Below are positions 1 to 8,981 of a DNA stretch of 64,000 nucleotides, piece after piece. Each line of letters begins with the position of its first letter. Positions within the stretch are counted from its first letter, which is position 1. Source of the stretch: JABDMH01 sp050298535. Lineage in GTDB: Bacteria > Bacteroidota > Bacteroidia > Chitinophagales > Saprospiraceae. Made by a program: the position numbers and the translations under genes. The stretch covers positions 1-64,000 of the forward strand of contig JBNKUI010000022.1 in NCBI GenBank assembly GCA_050298535.1, given 5' to 3'. Below the pieces are notes generated by a model. The model searched no databases, was not told the origin of the DNA, and saw only the letters and a list, made by a program, of their open reading frames with translations.

Positions 1-2
1 CT

Positions 3-3000
3 GGCGGTACGGGAACATTAAGCTACACGTTCAATGGGGAGACCAACACGACAGGCGTATTCACGGGGGTGAGTGCGGGCATGGATCAAATGTATAGCAT
101 CACGGATGCGAATATGTGTGGACCGTTGACAGGAATGATCACGGTGACGGAGCCACCATCGATTAGCTTAACAAGTGCAATGGTAACCACGCCGACTGCA
201 TGTAATGGAGGTACAGCAACGGTAACCATTGTAGCTACTGGCGGTACGGGAACATTAAGCTACACGTTCAATGGGGAGACCAACACGACAGGCGTATTCA
301 CGGGGGTGAGTGCGGGCATGGATCAAATGTATAGCATCACGGATGCGAATATGTGTGGACCGCTGACAGGAATGATCACGGTGACGGAGCCGCCGGCATT
401 GACCTTTACGAGTGCGACGGTGACCAGTGCGATCATGTGTAATGGAGGAACAGGAGAAGTGACAATAGTAGCGAGTGGAGGGACAGCCCCTATTAGCTAC
501 ACGTTCAATGGGGAGACCAACACCACAGGCGTATTCACGGGGGTGAGTGCGGGCATGGATCAAATGTATAGCATCACGGATGCGAATATGTGTGGACCAT
601 TGACAGGAATGATCACAGTGACGGAGCCAGCCGAACTTGTTGTGAACATGGTCGATTTTACCAATCCAACAAATTGTGATGACAACAATGGAACCATTAC
701 CATCATGGCCAGTGGAGGTACCGGAATGTTTGAATACAGTGTAGATGGTGGTATGAATTGGCAAAGCTCACATATTTTCTCCGGTCTCTCTGGTGGAACC
801 TACCAGATTAGTGTTCGGGATTTGAACGAAACCACCTGCATAATATCGGCACAAGATGTGATTTTGCAAAGTGCCATATGTGGGATCACACTTACTAAAG
901 AACAAACTGGAGGTCCTAATCCTGCGACTGACGGTGGACAGATAATAACATATACAATAACCTTGGTCAATGAAGGTAATATTGCTTTAAATAATGTAGT
1001 CGCTACTGAAATTTATCCAGGTATGGGTATGGGAACTTTGGGTGATCCTATGGAGGATATGATGGATGACGACATCCTGGAGCCCGGTGAAACCTGGACC
1101 TATATAGCAACTTATGAGGTAACAACGGCTGACATAGAGGCCAATATGGACCTAGTGAATACTATTAGTGTGGTTACTAACGAAATCCCGGGTCCAACTA
1201 TCGCAACAGAAAGAACTCCTGTTTCTACCATGCCTGAAATGAGAGTGACTAAAACACAAGTGGGAGGTCAAGATCCCGTCACGAGTCCAGGTATATTGGA
1301 GTACGAAGTCGAAGTTGATAATGTGGGAACTGTAAACTTGACCAATCTCGTAGTAACAGACCTGTTACCAGATGGATCAATTATTATGCTGACAAATCCC
1401 CAGGAAGAAGATGCTGTACCTAACGATGGTATTCTCCAGGTTGACGGAAAGTGGGTATTTTCAATTTCCTATTCAGTGACGCAAAATGATATTGATAACG
1501 GAGGCCTTTTAGTAAACTACGTGAGTGTGACCAGCGATGAGATTGTTGAACCTGAAGAAGATGAAGTAACTACACCAATTAATCAGAATCCACAGGTATC
1601 ACTTGAAAAGCAAGCAGTAGATGTAGATGGGGATATGACAGGTAATGGTCCTGTGGATCAATCGGGGGAGGTAATTACCTATGAGATCACCGTTAGAAAT
1701 GAGGGTAATGTGAGCCTATCTGGAATATTGTTGCAGGAAATATATCCAGGTGCCGGTGCCGGTATGCTGGATGCTCCAATAGAATCAATCACCTCGGATG
1801 GTACCCTAGAGGTTGGGGAGGAGTGGTTGTACATTGCCACTTACACAGCAACACTTCAGGATATACTAGATGGACAATCCCTGGTGAATACAGTGATTTT
1901 AACTACTGACCAGACAGCAGAAACACTGATGGCTACTGAGACAACGCCTGTTAATACATGTGTACCTCTCGATTGCTATGGTAGGTTAAATCTTTCTCTG
2001 GGTCCAGATTGTATGCTGGAAATCACTCCTGCCACCTTACTGGTAAATAGGATACTTTTTGATCTATATCCCGAATATTTCGAGGTAGTGTTGACATTGG
2101 AAAATGGTGCAGTTATAGCTGACAACAAACTTCGACTTCAGCATGTTGGGCGTACTATCTATGCTCAGGTAAGTTGGGTTGGACCTTATTCCTGCCCGGC
2201 AAATACTTGTATGTCGGAGATAACACTTAATGGGGATAAAATACCGGTGATTGATGGTACCCATAATAAAACAGTCTATTGTTTCGATCCATATTTGAAT
2301 CTGGATCCTGAGGGATCAGATTACATCCGACCCACTGCGTCGATGAGTTGCACAGATCAAGTTTTGAAGGTGGATTACAGCGGAGATTGGGTCGAAATCT
2401 TTGAATGTGTTCCGGGTGTGCAGGATACTGTTAAGATCATTTATCGAGAATGGTCGACTACCACCTTGGATGGGGTACGGGCTAGTGCATTTGATACTAT
2501 CGTTGTAGTTCAGCCTCCACCTATAAGTGAGGAAAACCTGTTTTTTGTGGAGAAAGATACTACCTATTGTGGACAAGGGTCATTTGGTCCATATCTTATA
2601 CTACCTGACGTCTGTCCAGACGATGGAGAGTCTGATTGCGATACCTTGTACCTGCTGAATAAGGATGGATCTCCCAGGCCATTAGTCTCAAATATATGTG
2701 GATTGCTAGTACATACTGATGCTCATTTGTTTTCTTCAGATGCTTGCGAATCACTGACAAGATTCAAAGTAGAAATCAAGCAAAATTGCTATGGTGCGGT
2801 ACCAAATACTTCTTGTTCTGTAGTTGGTAGTAATTTCGAAATCCAAGGCCAGATAGGAGAGTCGCTTTATACCCTTTTTGAGTTTTGGCATGTAGATCTT
2901 GATACAATTGCACCGAAAATCGTTTGTAAATATGATCAGTTTGGAAGTGAACAGGTTTTGTGGCCCCAGTCTCTTGATGGTTTGGCCTCCAATAATACTC

Positions 3001-5984
3001 ATTGCTTTGAGACGGGTGGCAAACCCGTGATATTGATCTCCGGTAATGCTCATGATTGTGGTGCCAATCTGATTCTACCAGAAGTTTGTGTTTTTGAGGA
3101 TTGGTCTGGAATCAGCTATGTAAAGGCTCGTATCGAAGGTGTTGGAACGTATTTATTTGATCCTTCAGGTGAAATCTGTACGGTAGACGATAGCACTGGA
3201 AATTGCTACACAAGCGATATTGTATTAACGCTCTATAATACTGAGCTTCCAATTCCTGTCATATATGAAGTCGCTGATAATTGTTATAATATCAGCCGCG
3301 ACACCTGCTTCATTCTAGTGAAAGATCAAGTGGCTCCTGTTGTGACAACACTTAAGAAAAGTAACATTGATCTTGGCACAAAAAAGGTCTGGGTAGATGC
3401 CACAGCATTTGATGAACAAAGTTGGGATAATTGTGGCATCAATCTAATGTTGGCTCGTCGGTCAGAATGGGAATCCATTTTGATAGCACTTTGTGATAGT
3501 GTGGAGGTTTGCTATGTGAGTAGTCATGGTGATACGATCTGGAAACCGTTCCTAAATACTGGAGGAGCTGAAGAAGTTTCACAATATTATGCTGGTCAAC
3601 TCCAATGGTTGAAGGAAGATGAGGCATATTGTGGGTCACTGTTATATAATGCATGGCAGTACGATCTTATGCGATATGCGACCCAGGTATGCAAGGGATC
3701 TGGAGAGGTCGGTGATGAGTACTTCTACGATCTTGTTTATCATGCGATTGAGGAGGATTTGGATTTTCGAAATCACTTCGATACCCCAGAATCAAGTTTG
3801 AGACCCGGTTGCATCACCGAGATATTCAGCGAATTGGACTTATTAAGAGAGTTACCAACCTACCGTCAATTGGGTGGTGGCTGGAGTCAATCCGTCGTAT
3901 TTGATTGTTCAGATGCTTGTGGTCTTACACAGGTCGAATTGCTTGCTATCGATTACTGGTGCAATTGGAGCAAAGGGTGGACAGATGTATGGATAGAAGA
4001 CAAGAGTCCCATCCAAGTGGCCAAAGATGTGAATGAAGATATAGAGATCAGTTGCATCACCTTCAAGGAAACAGGATTGGACAAAGTAGTGGACTCCGCC
4101 ATAGCGGGAGAAGCAGATGCGAAGGCCATACTGGATTCAATTTTTGGTGGGTATGAGAAAGCATGGGTGGATCCCTATGGCACCTATGTAGATGCTGAGG
4201 GCAACCCAATTGAACAAACATTGAGCTATGTAGACAGGAGGCAATGCACCTGCACGACTACTGTGGTGCAGGTAGAAGTATATGATGAGCACCTGGGATA
4301 CTATGAAAAGGACAGTGTCATCTCTCATTGCTATACGATTGCAGATACATTGGATCTATGGCAAGGAATTGTCTTGGCCCAATGTGCAAGTGAAGTGAAT
4401 TGTGAGCAGACCATCTGGTCTGATTTTGATGCATGTGGACAAGGGTACATATATAGAAAGTGGTCACTGTCACAAGGATGCTTTGTAGACTCCGAGACAG
4501 CTTCAAGCCATAGACTTGATACAGTTATCCGTATTCAGCGGATCTGGGTCGGCAATAGCTGTACATTGAATAAATATATGTTTGAGCTGCCAAAAGATAC
4601 TATTATTGATGCCTGCAATATTGAGTACGCAACGGACGGTAGTGGATATGTAGTCGGTGCAGCAGATGTTTTGATTACTGGTGAGCCAAGGTATACGTTC
4701 GATGATGATTGCAGGGTGGTAGGACTAGGGCGAAAGGACAAAGTGTACAAGGTCGTCGGAGGAGATGATGCATGTTACAAGATCTACCGCACGTGGTATT
4801 TTGCTGACTGGTGTAGTGGAAAGCCTGTAGATGCAGGATGGTGGAGAGATCATGAATCTGTTCAGGATAGTTTTGTACAGGTAATCCTAGTGAGAGATAC
4901 CTTGGCACCGTTATGCTCTATCACCGGTCCGGATGTGGATGGTGGACTCATTGAAGCAGGTGGATGCTTCTATAATCTCGATGTTTCGGTAGTGGTAGAG
5001 GATGAATGCAGCGTATCGGGCTATGCCTATTCATTGCGTGAGATCTCCGATCCTACATCCCCAGTCTCTATAGAGTCAAATGTGATCGAAAGTGTCAGTG
5101 AGATATTGGATCTTACTTTTGAAGATTTGAGCTCAGGCAAATATGAACTTCGAGTTCGGGTCACAGACAATTGCCAAAATGAAAGCTTCTGCACGTATAC
5201 TCTCACAATTGTCACGGGTCAAAAACCAGCAGCGGTATGTGTGACGTCGCTTACAGCAGAGTTAGTTGGCTGGGATCAGGATGGTGATGGAATCATAGAC
5301 AGCGCTCATGCCGTTGTGTGGGCCAAAGAGTTTAATTCCAGCAGCCAGGCTTCCTGCGGAGGAGATACCTCTGACTTGACTTATTTTATCGAACTATTGG
5401 ATGGTGTGGGAGATGATACCTTTGATGATGATACAACCTATCTTACACTTGACTGTGATGACCTGGGACTGCAACCAGTACGAATGTGGGTGTTGGACCC
5501 CCTGGGTACCTTCGATTTCTGTGATGTGATGCTAGAGGTTCAGGACAACAATAATATTTGTGATGATCTTTCTGTGACAGACATTAATCAGGCCATGACT
5601 TCAGAAATTGAAGGTGTTCTAGAAGTCCATGATCGCAAAAATGGGGATGCATATGATTCTCAAGATGTAGATATCAATCGACGGTTAGATAGTGAGGGTT
5701 CGGCATTAAGATCAGAGGATGGCAGGTTTGCACTGTATCAGAACAGACCTAATCCTTTTCGGACGGATACGAAAATCGGCTTCTATTTGCCCAGAGCTAT
5801 GAAAGCAAGACTATTGATTTATGATGTAACAGGTAAGCTCCTAAAGGTAATCGATGGTGAATTTATCAAAGGTTATCAGGAGGTGGAAATACTGTACGAA
5901 GACCTCGACACGGAAGGTATGATTTACTACCAGCTTGATACCGAGGAGTTTACTGCAACCCGAAGTATGATTCTTATGAAATAG
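3..5984 (+). CDS. Giant secreted SprB/DUF11 repeat protein with T9SS type A sorting domain (5' end outside window)
   Basis: The frame is open from the first base, so the gene begins upstream; 1993 residues are visible. Order: three SprB-type repeats of 79 residues (to about nt 640), each with a CNGG motif and a near-identical SYTFNGETNTTG block; a more diverged fourth repeat (to about nt 880); three DUF11-type modules starting at about nt 882, 1240 and 1597 (ITLTKEQ, MRVTKTQ, VSLEKQ); a long Cys-containing region with HYR-like segments (APVVTTL, WDNCGI); and a C-terminal sorting domain from about nt 5725 (YQNRPNPF, then IYDVTGKLL). The family picture is a cell-surface or secreted adhesin exported by type IX secretion, with the tail removed. 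The protein is unusually rich in Met and Asp. Its ligand cannot be inferred. The downstream glycosyltransferase is convergent. Confidence 0.88.
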   Translation, partial: GGTGTLSYTFNGETNTTGVFTGVSAGMDQMYSITDANMCGPLTGMITVTEPPSISLTSAMVTTPTACNGGTATVTIVATGGTGTLSYTFNGETNTTGVFTGVSAGMDQMYSITDANMCGPLTGMITVTEPPALTFTSATVTSAIMCNGGTGEVTIVASGGTAPISYTFNGETNTTGVFTGVSAGMDQMYSITDANMCGPLTGMITVTEPAELVVNMVDFTNPTNCDDNNGTITIMASGGTGMFEYSVDGGMNWQSSHIFSGLSGGTYQISVRDLNETTCIISAQDVILQSAICGITLTKEQTGGPNPATDGGQIITYTITLVNEGNIALNNVVATEIYPGMGMGTLGDPMEDMMDDDILEPGETWTYIATYEVTTADIEANMDLVNTISVVTNEIPGPTIATERTPVSTMPEMRVTKTQVGGQDPVTSPGILEYEVEVDNVGTVNLTNLVVTDLLPDGSIIMLTNPQEEDAVPNDGILQVDGKWVFSISYSVTQNDIDNGGLLVNYVSVTSDEIVEPEEDEVTTPINQNPQVSLEKQAVDVDGDMTGNGPVDQSGEVITYEITVRNEGNVSLSGILLQEIYPGAGAGMLDAPIESITSDGTLEVGEEWLYIATYTATLQDILDGQSLVNTVILTTDQTAETLMATETTPVNTCVPLDCYGRLNLSLGPDCMLEITPATLLVNRILFDLYPEYFEVVLTLENGAVIADNKLRLQHVGRTIYAQVSWVGPYSCPANTCMSEITLNGDKIPVIDGTHNKTVYCFDPYLNLDPEGSDYIRPTASMSCTDQVLKVDYSGDWVEIFECVPGVQDTVKIIYREWSTTTLDGVRASAFDTIVVVQPPPISEENLFFVEKDTTYCGQGSFGPYLILPDVCPDDGESDCDTLYLLNKDGSPRPLVSNICGLLVHTDAHLFSSDACESLTRFKVEIKQNCYGAVPNTSCSVVGSNFEIQGQIGESLYTLFEFWHVDLDTIAPKIVCKYDQFGSEQVLWPQSLDGLASNNTHCFETGGKPVILISGNAHDCGANLILPEVCVFEDWSGISYVKARIEGVGTYLFDPSGEICTVDDSTGNCYTSDIVLTLYNTELPIPVIYEVADNCYNISRDTCFILVKDQVAPVVTTLKKSNIDLGTKKVWVDATAFDEQSWDNCGINLMLARRSEWESILIALCDSVEVCYVSSHGDTIWKPFLNTGGAEEVSQYYAGQLQWLKEDEAYCGSLLYNAWQYDLMRYATQVCKGSGEVGDEYFYDLVYHAIEEDLDFRNHFDTPESSLRPGCITEIFSELDLLRELPTYRQLGGGWSQSVVFDCSDACGLTQVELLAIDYWCNWSKGWTDVWIEDKSPIQVAKDVNEDIEISCITFKETGLDKVVDSAIAGEADAKAILDSIFGGYEKAWVDPYGTYVDAEGNPIEQTLSYVDRRQCTCTTTVVQVEVYDEHLGYYEKDSVISHCYTIADTLDLWQGIVLAQCASEVNCEQTIWSDFDACGQGYIYRKWSLSQGCFVDSETASSHRLDTVIRIQRIWVGNSCTLNKYMFELPKDTIIDACNIEYATDGSGYVVGAADVLITGEPRYTFDDDCRVVGLGRKDKVYKVVGGDDACYKIYRTWYFADWCSGKPVDAGWWRDHESVQDSFVQVILVRDTLAPLCSITGPDVDGGLIEAGGCFYNLDVSVVVEDECSVSGYAYSLREISDPTSPVSIESNVIESVSEILDLTFEDLSSGKYELRVRVTDNCQNESFCTYTLTIVTGQKPAAVCVTSLTAELVGWDQDGDGIIDSAHAVVWAKEFNSSSQASCGGDTSDLTYFIELLDGVGDDTFDDDTTYLTLDCDDLGLQPVRMWVLDPLGTFDFCDVMLEVQDNNNICDDLSVTDINQAMTSEIEGVLEVHDRKNGDAYDSQDVDINRRLDSEGSALRSEDGRFALYQNRPNPFRTDTKIGFYLPRAMKARLLIYDVTGKLLKVIDGEFIKGYQEVEILYEDLDTEGMIYYQLDTEEFTATRSMILMK
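21..628 (+). repeat. Coding tandem repeat, 237-bp period, three copies visible
   Basis: A 134-base core at 21-154, 258-391 and 495-628 is almost invariant: copies 1 and 2 differ at one base and copy 3 at about three. The remaining ~100 bases of each unit differ much more, in DNA and protein. Bases 1-20 are identical to 238-257, so the array probably continues upstream. The reading frame is kept (79 codons per unit). Confidence 0.93.
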
Positions 5985-6217
5985 TAAACGTTCAATCGAT
6001 AGTGTAAATTTGCATGAACATGCACTGCAAATAATTTCCATATGAAATAAAATAGATAGCAACTACTTACATATTAAAATAAATCATATATTAGCTTACA
6101 GATTATGTAATGTCCGAATGATTGTTCATTGACCATGGGACAATTGAAAATCAATGAAACTTTGTAGATCCTCGGACTACAAAATTTACACCGAATGCAC
6201 TCCTAGATCTGCTATAG

Positions 6218-6252
6218 CACCTTTAAGGTTCTTGATTGATTCTTTAAAGGTG
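6218..6252. terminator. Possible bidirectional terminator hairpin between convergent genes
   Basis: CACCTTTAA (6218-6226) pairs with TTAAAGGTG (6244-6252) across a 17-base loop, midway between the convergent stops of the repeat protein and the glycosyltransferase. There is no clear T-run, so intrinsic termination is only a suggestion. The rest of 5985-6290 shows no other structure. Confidence 0.35.
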
Positions 6253-6290
6253 TTAGCAGACGGGAGACTTCCCCTCGGCAAGACTAATAC

Positions 6291-7391
6291 TTAGAAGTCA
6301 AGCAATTCGCTATAGGCCTGCAGCATTTTTTCGGCAATTCGATTCTGGCTAAACTGAACCGCATGACTATGACCACGATTAGCCAATTGCAATTGTAGAT
6401 CCTTATCATAAAGCAGCTCGCAGATAGCGTCCTTTATGGTTTCAGGTTCATGAGGATTGATGAGTAATGCGCCGGGACCCGCTGCCTCAGGCATTGAGCT
6501 TGTCCTGGATGTGATGACCGGGGTGCTACAAAGCAGTGCCTCTACAATGGGTAATCCAAATCCCTCATAAAACGAAGGATAAACGAGCGCGGTAGCTAAA
6601 TGATAGAAAGCCGGCAGCTCAGAATTATTTACATGACCTACCCAATGAATATCCTTAGAAAGATCATGATCAATTGCATATTTCTTAAGCAGTGATTCCT
6701 GATTTCCGGTGCCCACTATCACAAGAGGTGGACGTTCGCTGGGGGGTATCATGTGTAGGGCCTGGAGTAGTCCCGAAAGGTTCTTTCTTTCTGTGATTGA
6801 ACTGACAAAAAGAAGGAATTCACTAGGCAAGTTAAAAGAGGTCCTGACTTCCTCCAATGTTGTCGCTGATACCTCAGCATTGAAGTCAACCGGGGGAGGA
6901 ATGACCTTAATCCGCTCTGGGTCTGCCTGGTAGTATTCTATGATATCATCTCGTGTATGCTGGCTTACAGACACAATGAGATTGGCATTTCTACAGCTAT
7001 GTTTCCACTTTTTATCATAAATCCACCGATCAATGGGGGAGTAGAGTTCAGGATTGACTTTGAAAATAGTATCATGAATGGTGACAACCGTCTTGCATTT
7101 TAGATATCGGGAATTGAAAGGAATTTCATGGCTTAGACCATGGTAAATGTCGCATTGATCCTTATTTATATCCTGTACAATACCCCAGCTACGCCAAAAT
7201 GGCTTTTTTGATGAGCGTATCGAATAGTCTGAAAATGGATGATACCATTGACTTTTTTCCGGTGTGCGGGCATATAGGATATATTCATTTTCTGGAGCAT
7301 GGGACATCACACCCTCTAGTAGTAATCTACTATAGACTCCAAGTCCCGTTTGATTGAAAAAAAGACGTTTGGCATCGAAACCAATCCGCAT
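6291..7391 (-). CDS. Glycosyltransferase family 4 (GT-B) protein
   Basis: 366 residues, normal for a GT4 enzyme, which transfers a sugar from a nucleotide-sugar donor to a glycan or lipid acceptor in the cytoplasm. The N-terminal Rossmann half starts MRIGFDAKRL with a glycine-rich GLGVYS loop. The C-terminal donor half shows VSSITERKN, a GTGNQE stretch, then YPSFYEGFGLPIVEAL, the usual E-x7-E nucleotide-sugar motif, and TSRTSSMPEAAG. No signal peptide or membrane segment is visible. Donor and acceptor cannot be assigned, and no polysaccharide operon surrounds it. It is divergent from the OmpA-like gene, about 70 bases away. Confidence 0.85.
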   Translation of the reverse strand: MRIGFDAKRLFFNQTGLGVYSRLLLEGVMSHAPENEYILYARTPEKSQWYHPFSDYSIRSSKKPFWRSWGIVQDINKDQCDIYHGLSHEIPFNSRYLKCKTVVTIHDTIFKVNPELYSPIDRWIYDKKWKHSCRNANLIVSVSQHTRDDIIEYYQADPERIKVIPPPVDFNAEVSATTLEEVRTSFNLPSEFLLFVSSITERKNLSGLLQALHMIPPSERPPLVIVGTGNQESLLKKYAIDHDLSKDIHWVGHVNNSELPAFYHLATALVYPSFYEGFGLPIVEALLCSTPVITSRTSSMPEAAGPGALLINPHEPETIKDAICELLYDKDLQLQLANRGHSHAVQFSQNRIAEKMLQAYSELLDF

Positions 7392-7462
7392 CAGATGTTA
7401 AAATTAGAACCGGTGGTGAATGTACATGTTTATTTTCCAAGTAGGAATCTGTAAATTGAAGG

Positions 7463-7885
7463 ATGCGATCTCCTAAACCAATCATAATGTTCTTTCTGTT
7501 GGCCTCTGCTTTTCTATGTAGAGCCCAAATGGTCGATACCACGATTCACGTCAAGAGTATCTATTTTGGTGGAGGTAGCTACTATATAGATGAGGGTCAG
7601 GTGAATGAGTTATATCAATGGCTGGATAGTTTTCCTCAGATTGAGCAATATGAAATTATTATCCAAAGCCACACGGATAATATCGGAAGTGTGGAATTTA
7701 ATCGGCGTCTTTCCGAGGGAAGATCGCGGGCTGTTTGGCATCGCCTGATCAATTATCAACTGGTCCCGGAGTCTATTGAGATAAAGGATTTTGGGGAATA
7801 CCTTCCTACATATCGCAATGACTCTCATCTGGGAAGATTAAAGAACCGAAGAGCTGACGTCATACTCAAACCCTTATCGATGTGA
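7463..7885 (+). CDS. Small OmpA-like (peptidoglycan-binding fold) exported protein
   Basis: 140 residues. A hydrophobic N-terminus (IIMFFLLASAFLCRAQ) looks like a signal peptide. It is followed by a single OmpA C-terminal-like domain: a beta strand ending FGGGS, then IIQSHTDNIGS (equivalent of the GHTD motif), NRRLSEGRSRAV (the N-x2-LS-x2-RA-x2-V pattern) and a final NRRADVIL strand. Such domains bind diaminopimelate in peptidoglycan and tether the envelope; here there is no beta-barrel or lipobox. The ATG at 7463 is used, but ATG 7487 would also leave a signal peptide. The stop overlaps the next gene's GTG by 4 bases, so the two are probably co-translated. Confidence 0.72.
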   Translation: MRSPKPIIMFFLLASAFLCRAQMVDTTIHVKSIYFGGGSYYIDEGQVNELYQWLDSFPQIEQYEIIIQSHTDNIGSVEFNRRLSEGRSRAVWHRLINYQLVPESIEIKDFGEYLPTYRNDSHLGRLKNRRADVILKPLSM

Positions 7886-8976
7886 ATATTCTTAAAAGTG
7901 GTTTTATCTGTTCTCTTATTTTTTTTACTCCATTTCACGCACTTAGTCAGATTTCAATAGAAGAAAAATTGGCTATAGATAGTGTCTTTCACAAGAATCA
8001 GCGTGTGGACTGGCCGGGATGTGCAGTGGCGGTCATGGAGCACGGGAAAATTATATTTTCAGAAGGCTATGGCATGGCCGATTTGGAGAGGGATATTCCC
8101 GTAAGACCCAACACGGTATTTTATGCGGGATCCCTGGCAAAGCAGTTTGTCGCGGCAGCTGCGCTATTACTGGAAGAAGATGGAAAGCTTGATTTGTCCA
8201 GGAATCTTCGAACCTACCTTCCCGATTTTCCTACCTATGGTCAAGACATCGAAATCTCTGATTTGATACACCATCAGAGTGGCATAAAAGATTATTTCCA
8301 AATTTTTGAAGAGAAAGGGCTGAATTATCTCGATGAGATATCGATGGAGGAGGTCTATACCTTGATAAAGGCAGAACCAGGTCTTGAATTTTCACCAGGT
8401 GAAGATTTCAGCTACAGTAACTCCGGATATCTGGTTTTATCGATGATCCTAGAAAAGGTCTCTGGAGAATCACTAGGTGTATTTATCGATAAACGGATTT
8501 TTCAACCTTTGAAAATGAAGGATTCTCGTTTTGTTGATAATTCAGAGCAAATCATCAAAAGAAGAGCTTTGGGATATCGCAAAAACGTCTACGATGAAAT
8601 AGAGAATATGACTATGCGGTTTCGGCTGGTGGGCAGTGGCGGTATGTATACCACCGTGGAAGATCTGGCGAAGTGGGATCAAAATTTTAATACTCCCGTA
8701 ATTGGCTCCCCCGATTTCCTCAACAAATTTTTGAAGACTGCCACATTAAATAATGGCCGAGATACCCGGTATGCCTTCGGAATTCGTCGCGATTCTTTGA
8801 GAGGATTACCCGTCATCGGCCATAGCGGTTCTCTGGGAGGATATCGTACCCAATACCTCCGTTTTCCTGACCAGCAGTTTTCTATTGCCATTATGTGTAA
8901 TATGGCAAACTGCAAGCCCGGAGAAAGAGCGCATGATATAGCGGGTATCTTCCTATCGGATGTCTTTACCCGGTAG
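7882..8976 (+). CDS. Serine hydrolase of the beta-lactamase / penicillin-binding (S12) family
   Basis: 364 residues starting at a GTG inside the stop of the OmpA-like gene (GTGA overlap). The N-terminus is a signal peptide (SLIFFTPFHALSQ), so the protein acts in the periplasm or outer envelope. The three catalytic motifs are present: S-x-x-K in AGSLAKQF, Y-x-N in FSYSNSGY, and HSG in IGHSGSLGGY in place of KTG. Family members are D-aminopeptidases, esterases or PBP4*-like enzymes. With the peptidoglycan-binding neighbour a cell-wall role is plausible, but esterase activity cannot be excluded. Confidence 0.83.
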   Translation: MNILKSGFICSLIFFTPFHALSQISIEEKLAIDSVFHKNQRVDWPGCAVAVMEHGKIIFSEGYGMADLERDIPVRPNTVFYAGSLAKQFVAAAALLLEEDGKLDLSRNLRTYLPDFPTYGQDIEISDLIHHQSGIKDYFQIFEEKGLNYLDEISMEEVYTLIKAEPGLEFSPGEDFSYSNSGYLVLSMILEKVSGESLGVFIDKRIFQPLKMKDSRFVDNSEQIIKRRALGYRKNVYDEIENMTMRFRLVGSGGMYTTVEDLAKWDQNFNTPVIGSPDFLNKFLKTATLNNGRDTRYAFGIRRDSLRGLPVIGHSGSLGGYRTQYLRFPDQQFSIAIMCNMANCKPGERAHDIAGIFLSDVFTR

Positions 8977-8981
8977 CGATT

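Noticed and set aside
1..640. Regularly spaced repeats that could suggest a CRISPR array
   Set aside because: Repeat units are 237 bases, in frame and part of an adhesin coding sequence.
255..764. Long minus-strand open frame opposite the adhesin repeats
   Set aside because: It is a mirror of the repeat codons; the His/Arg/Thr-rich product has no family resemblance.
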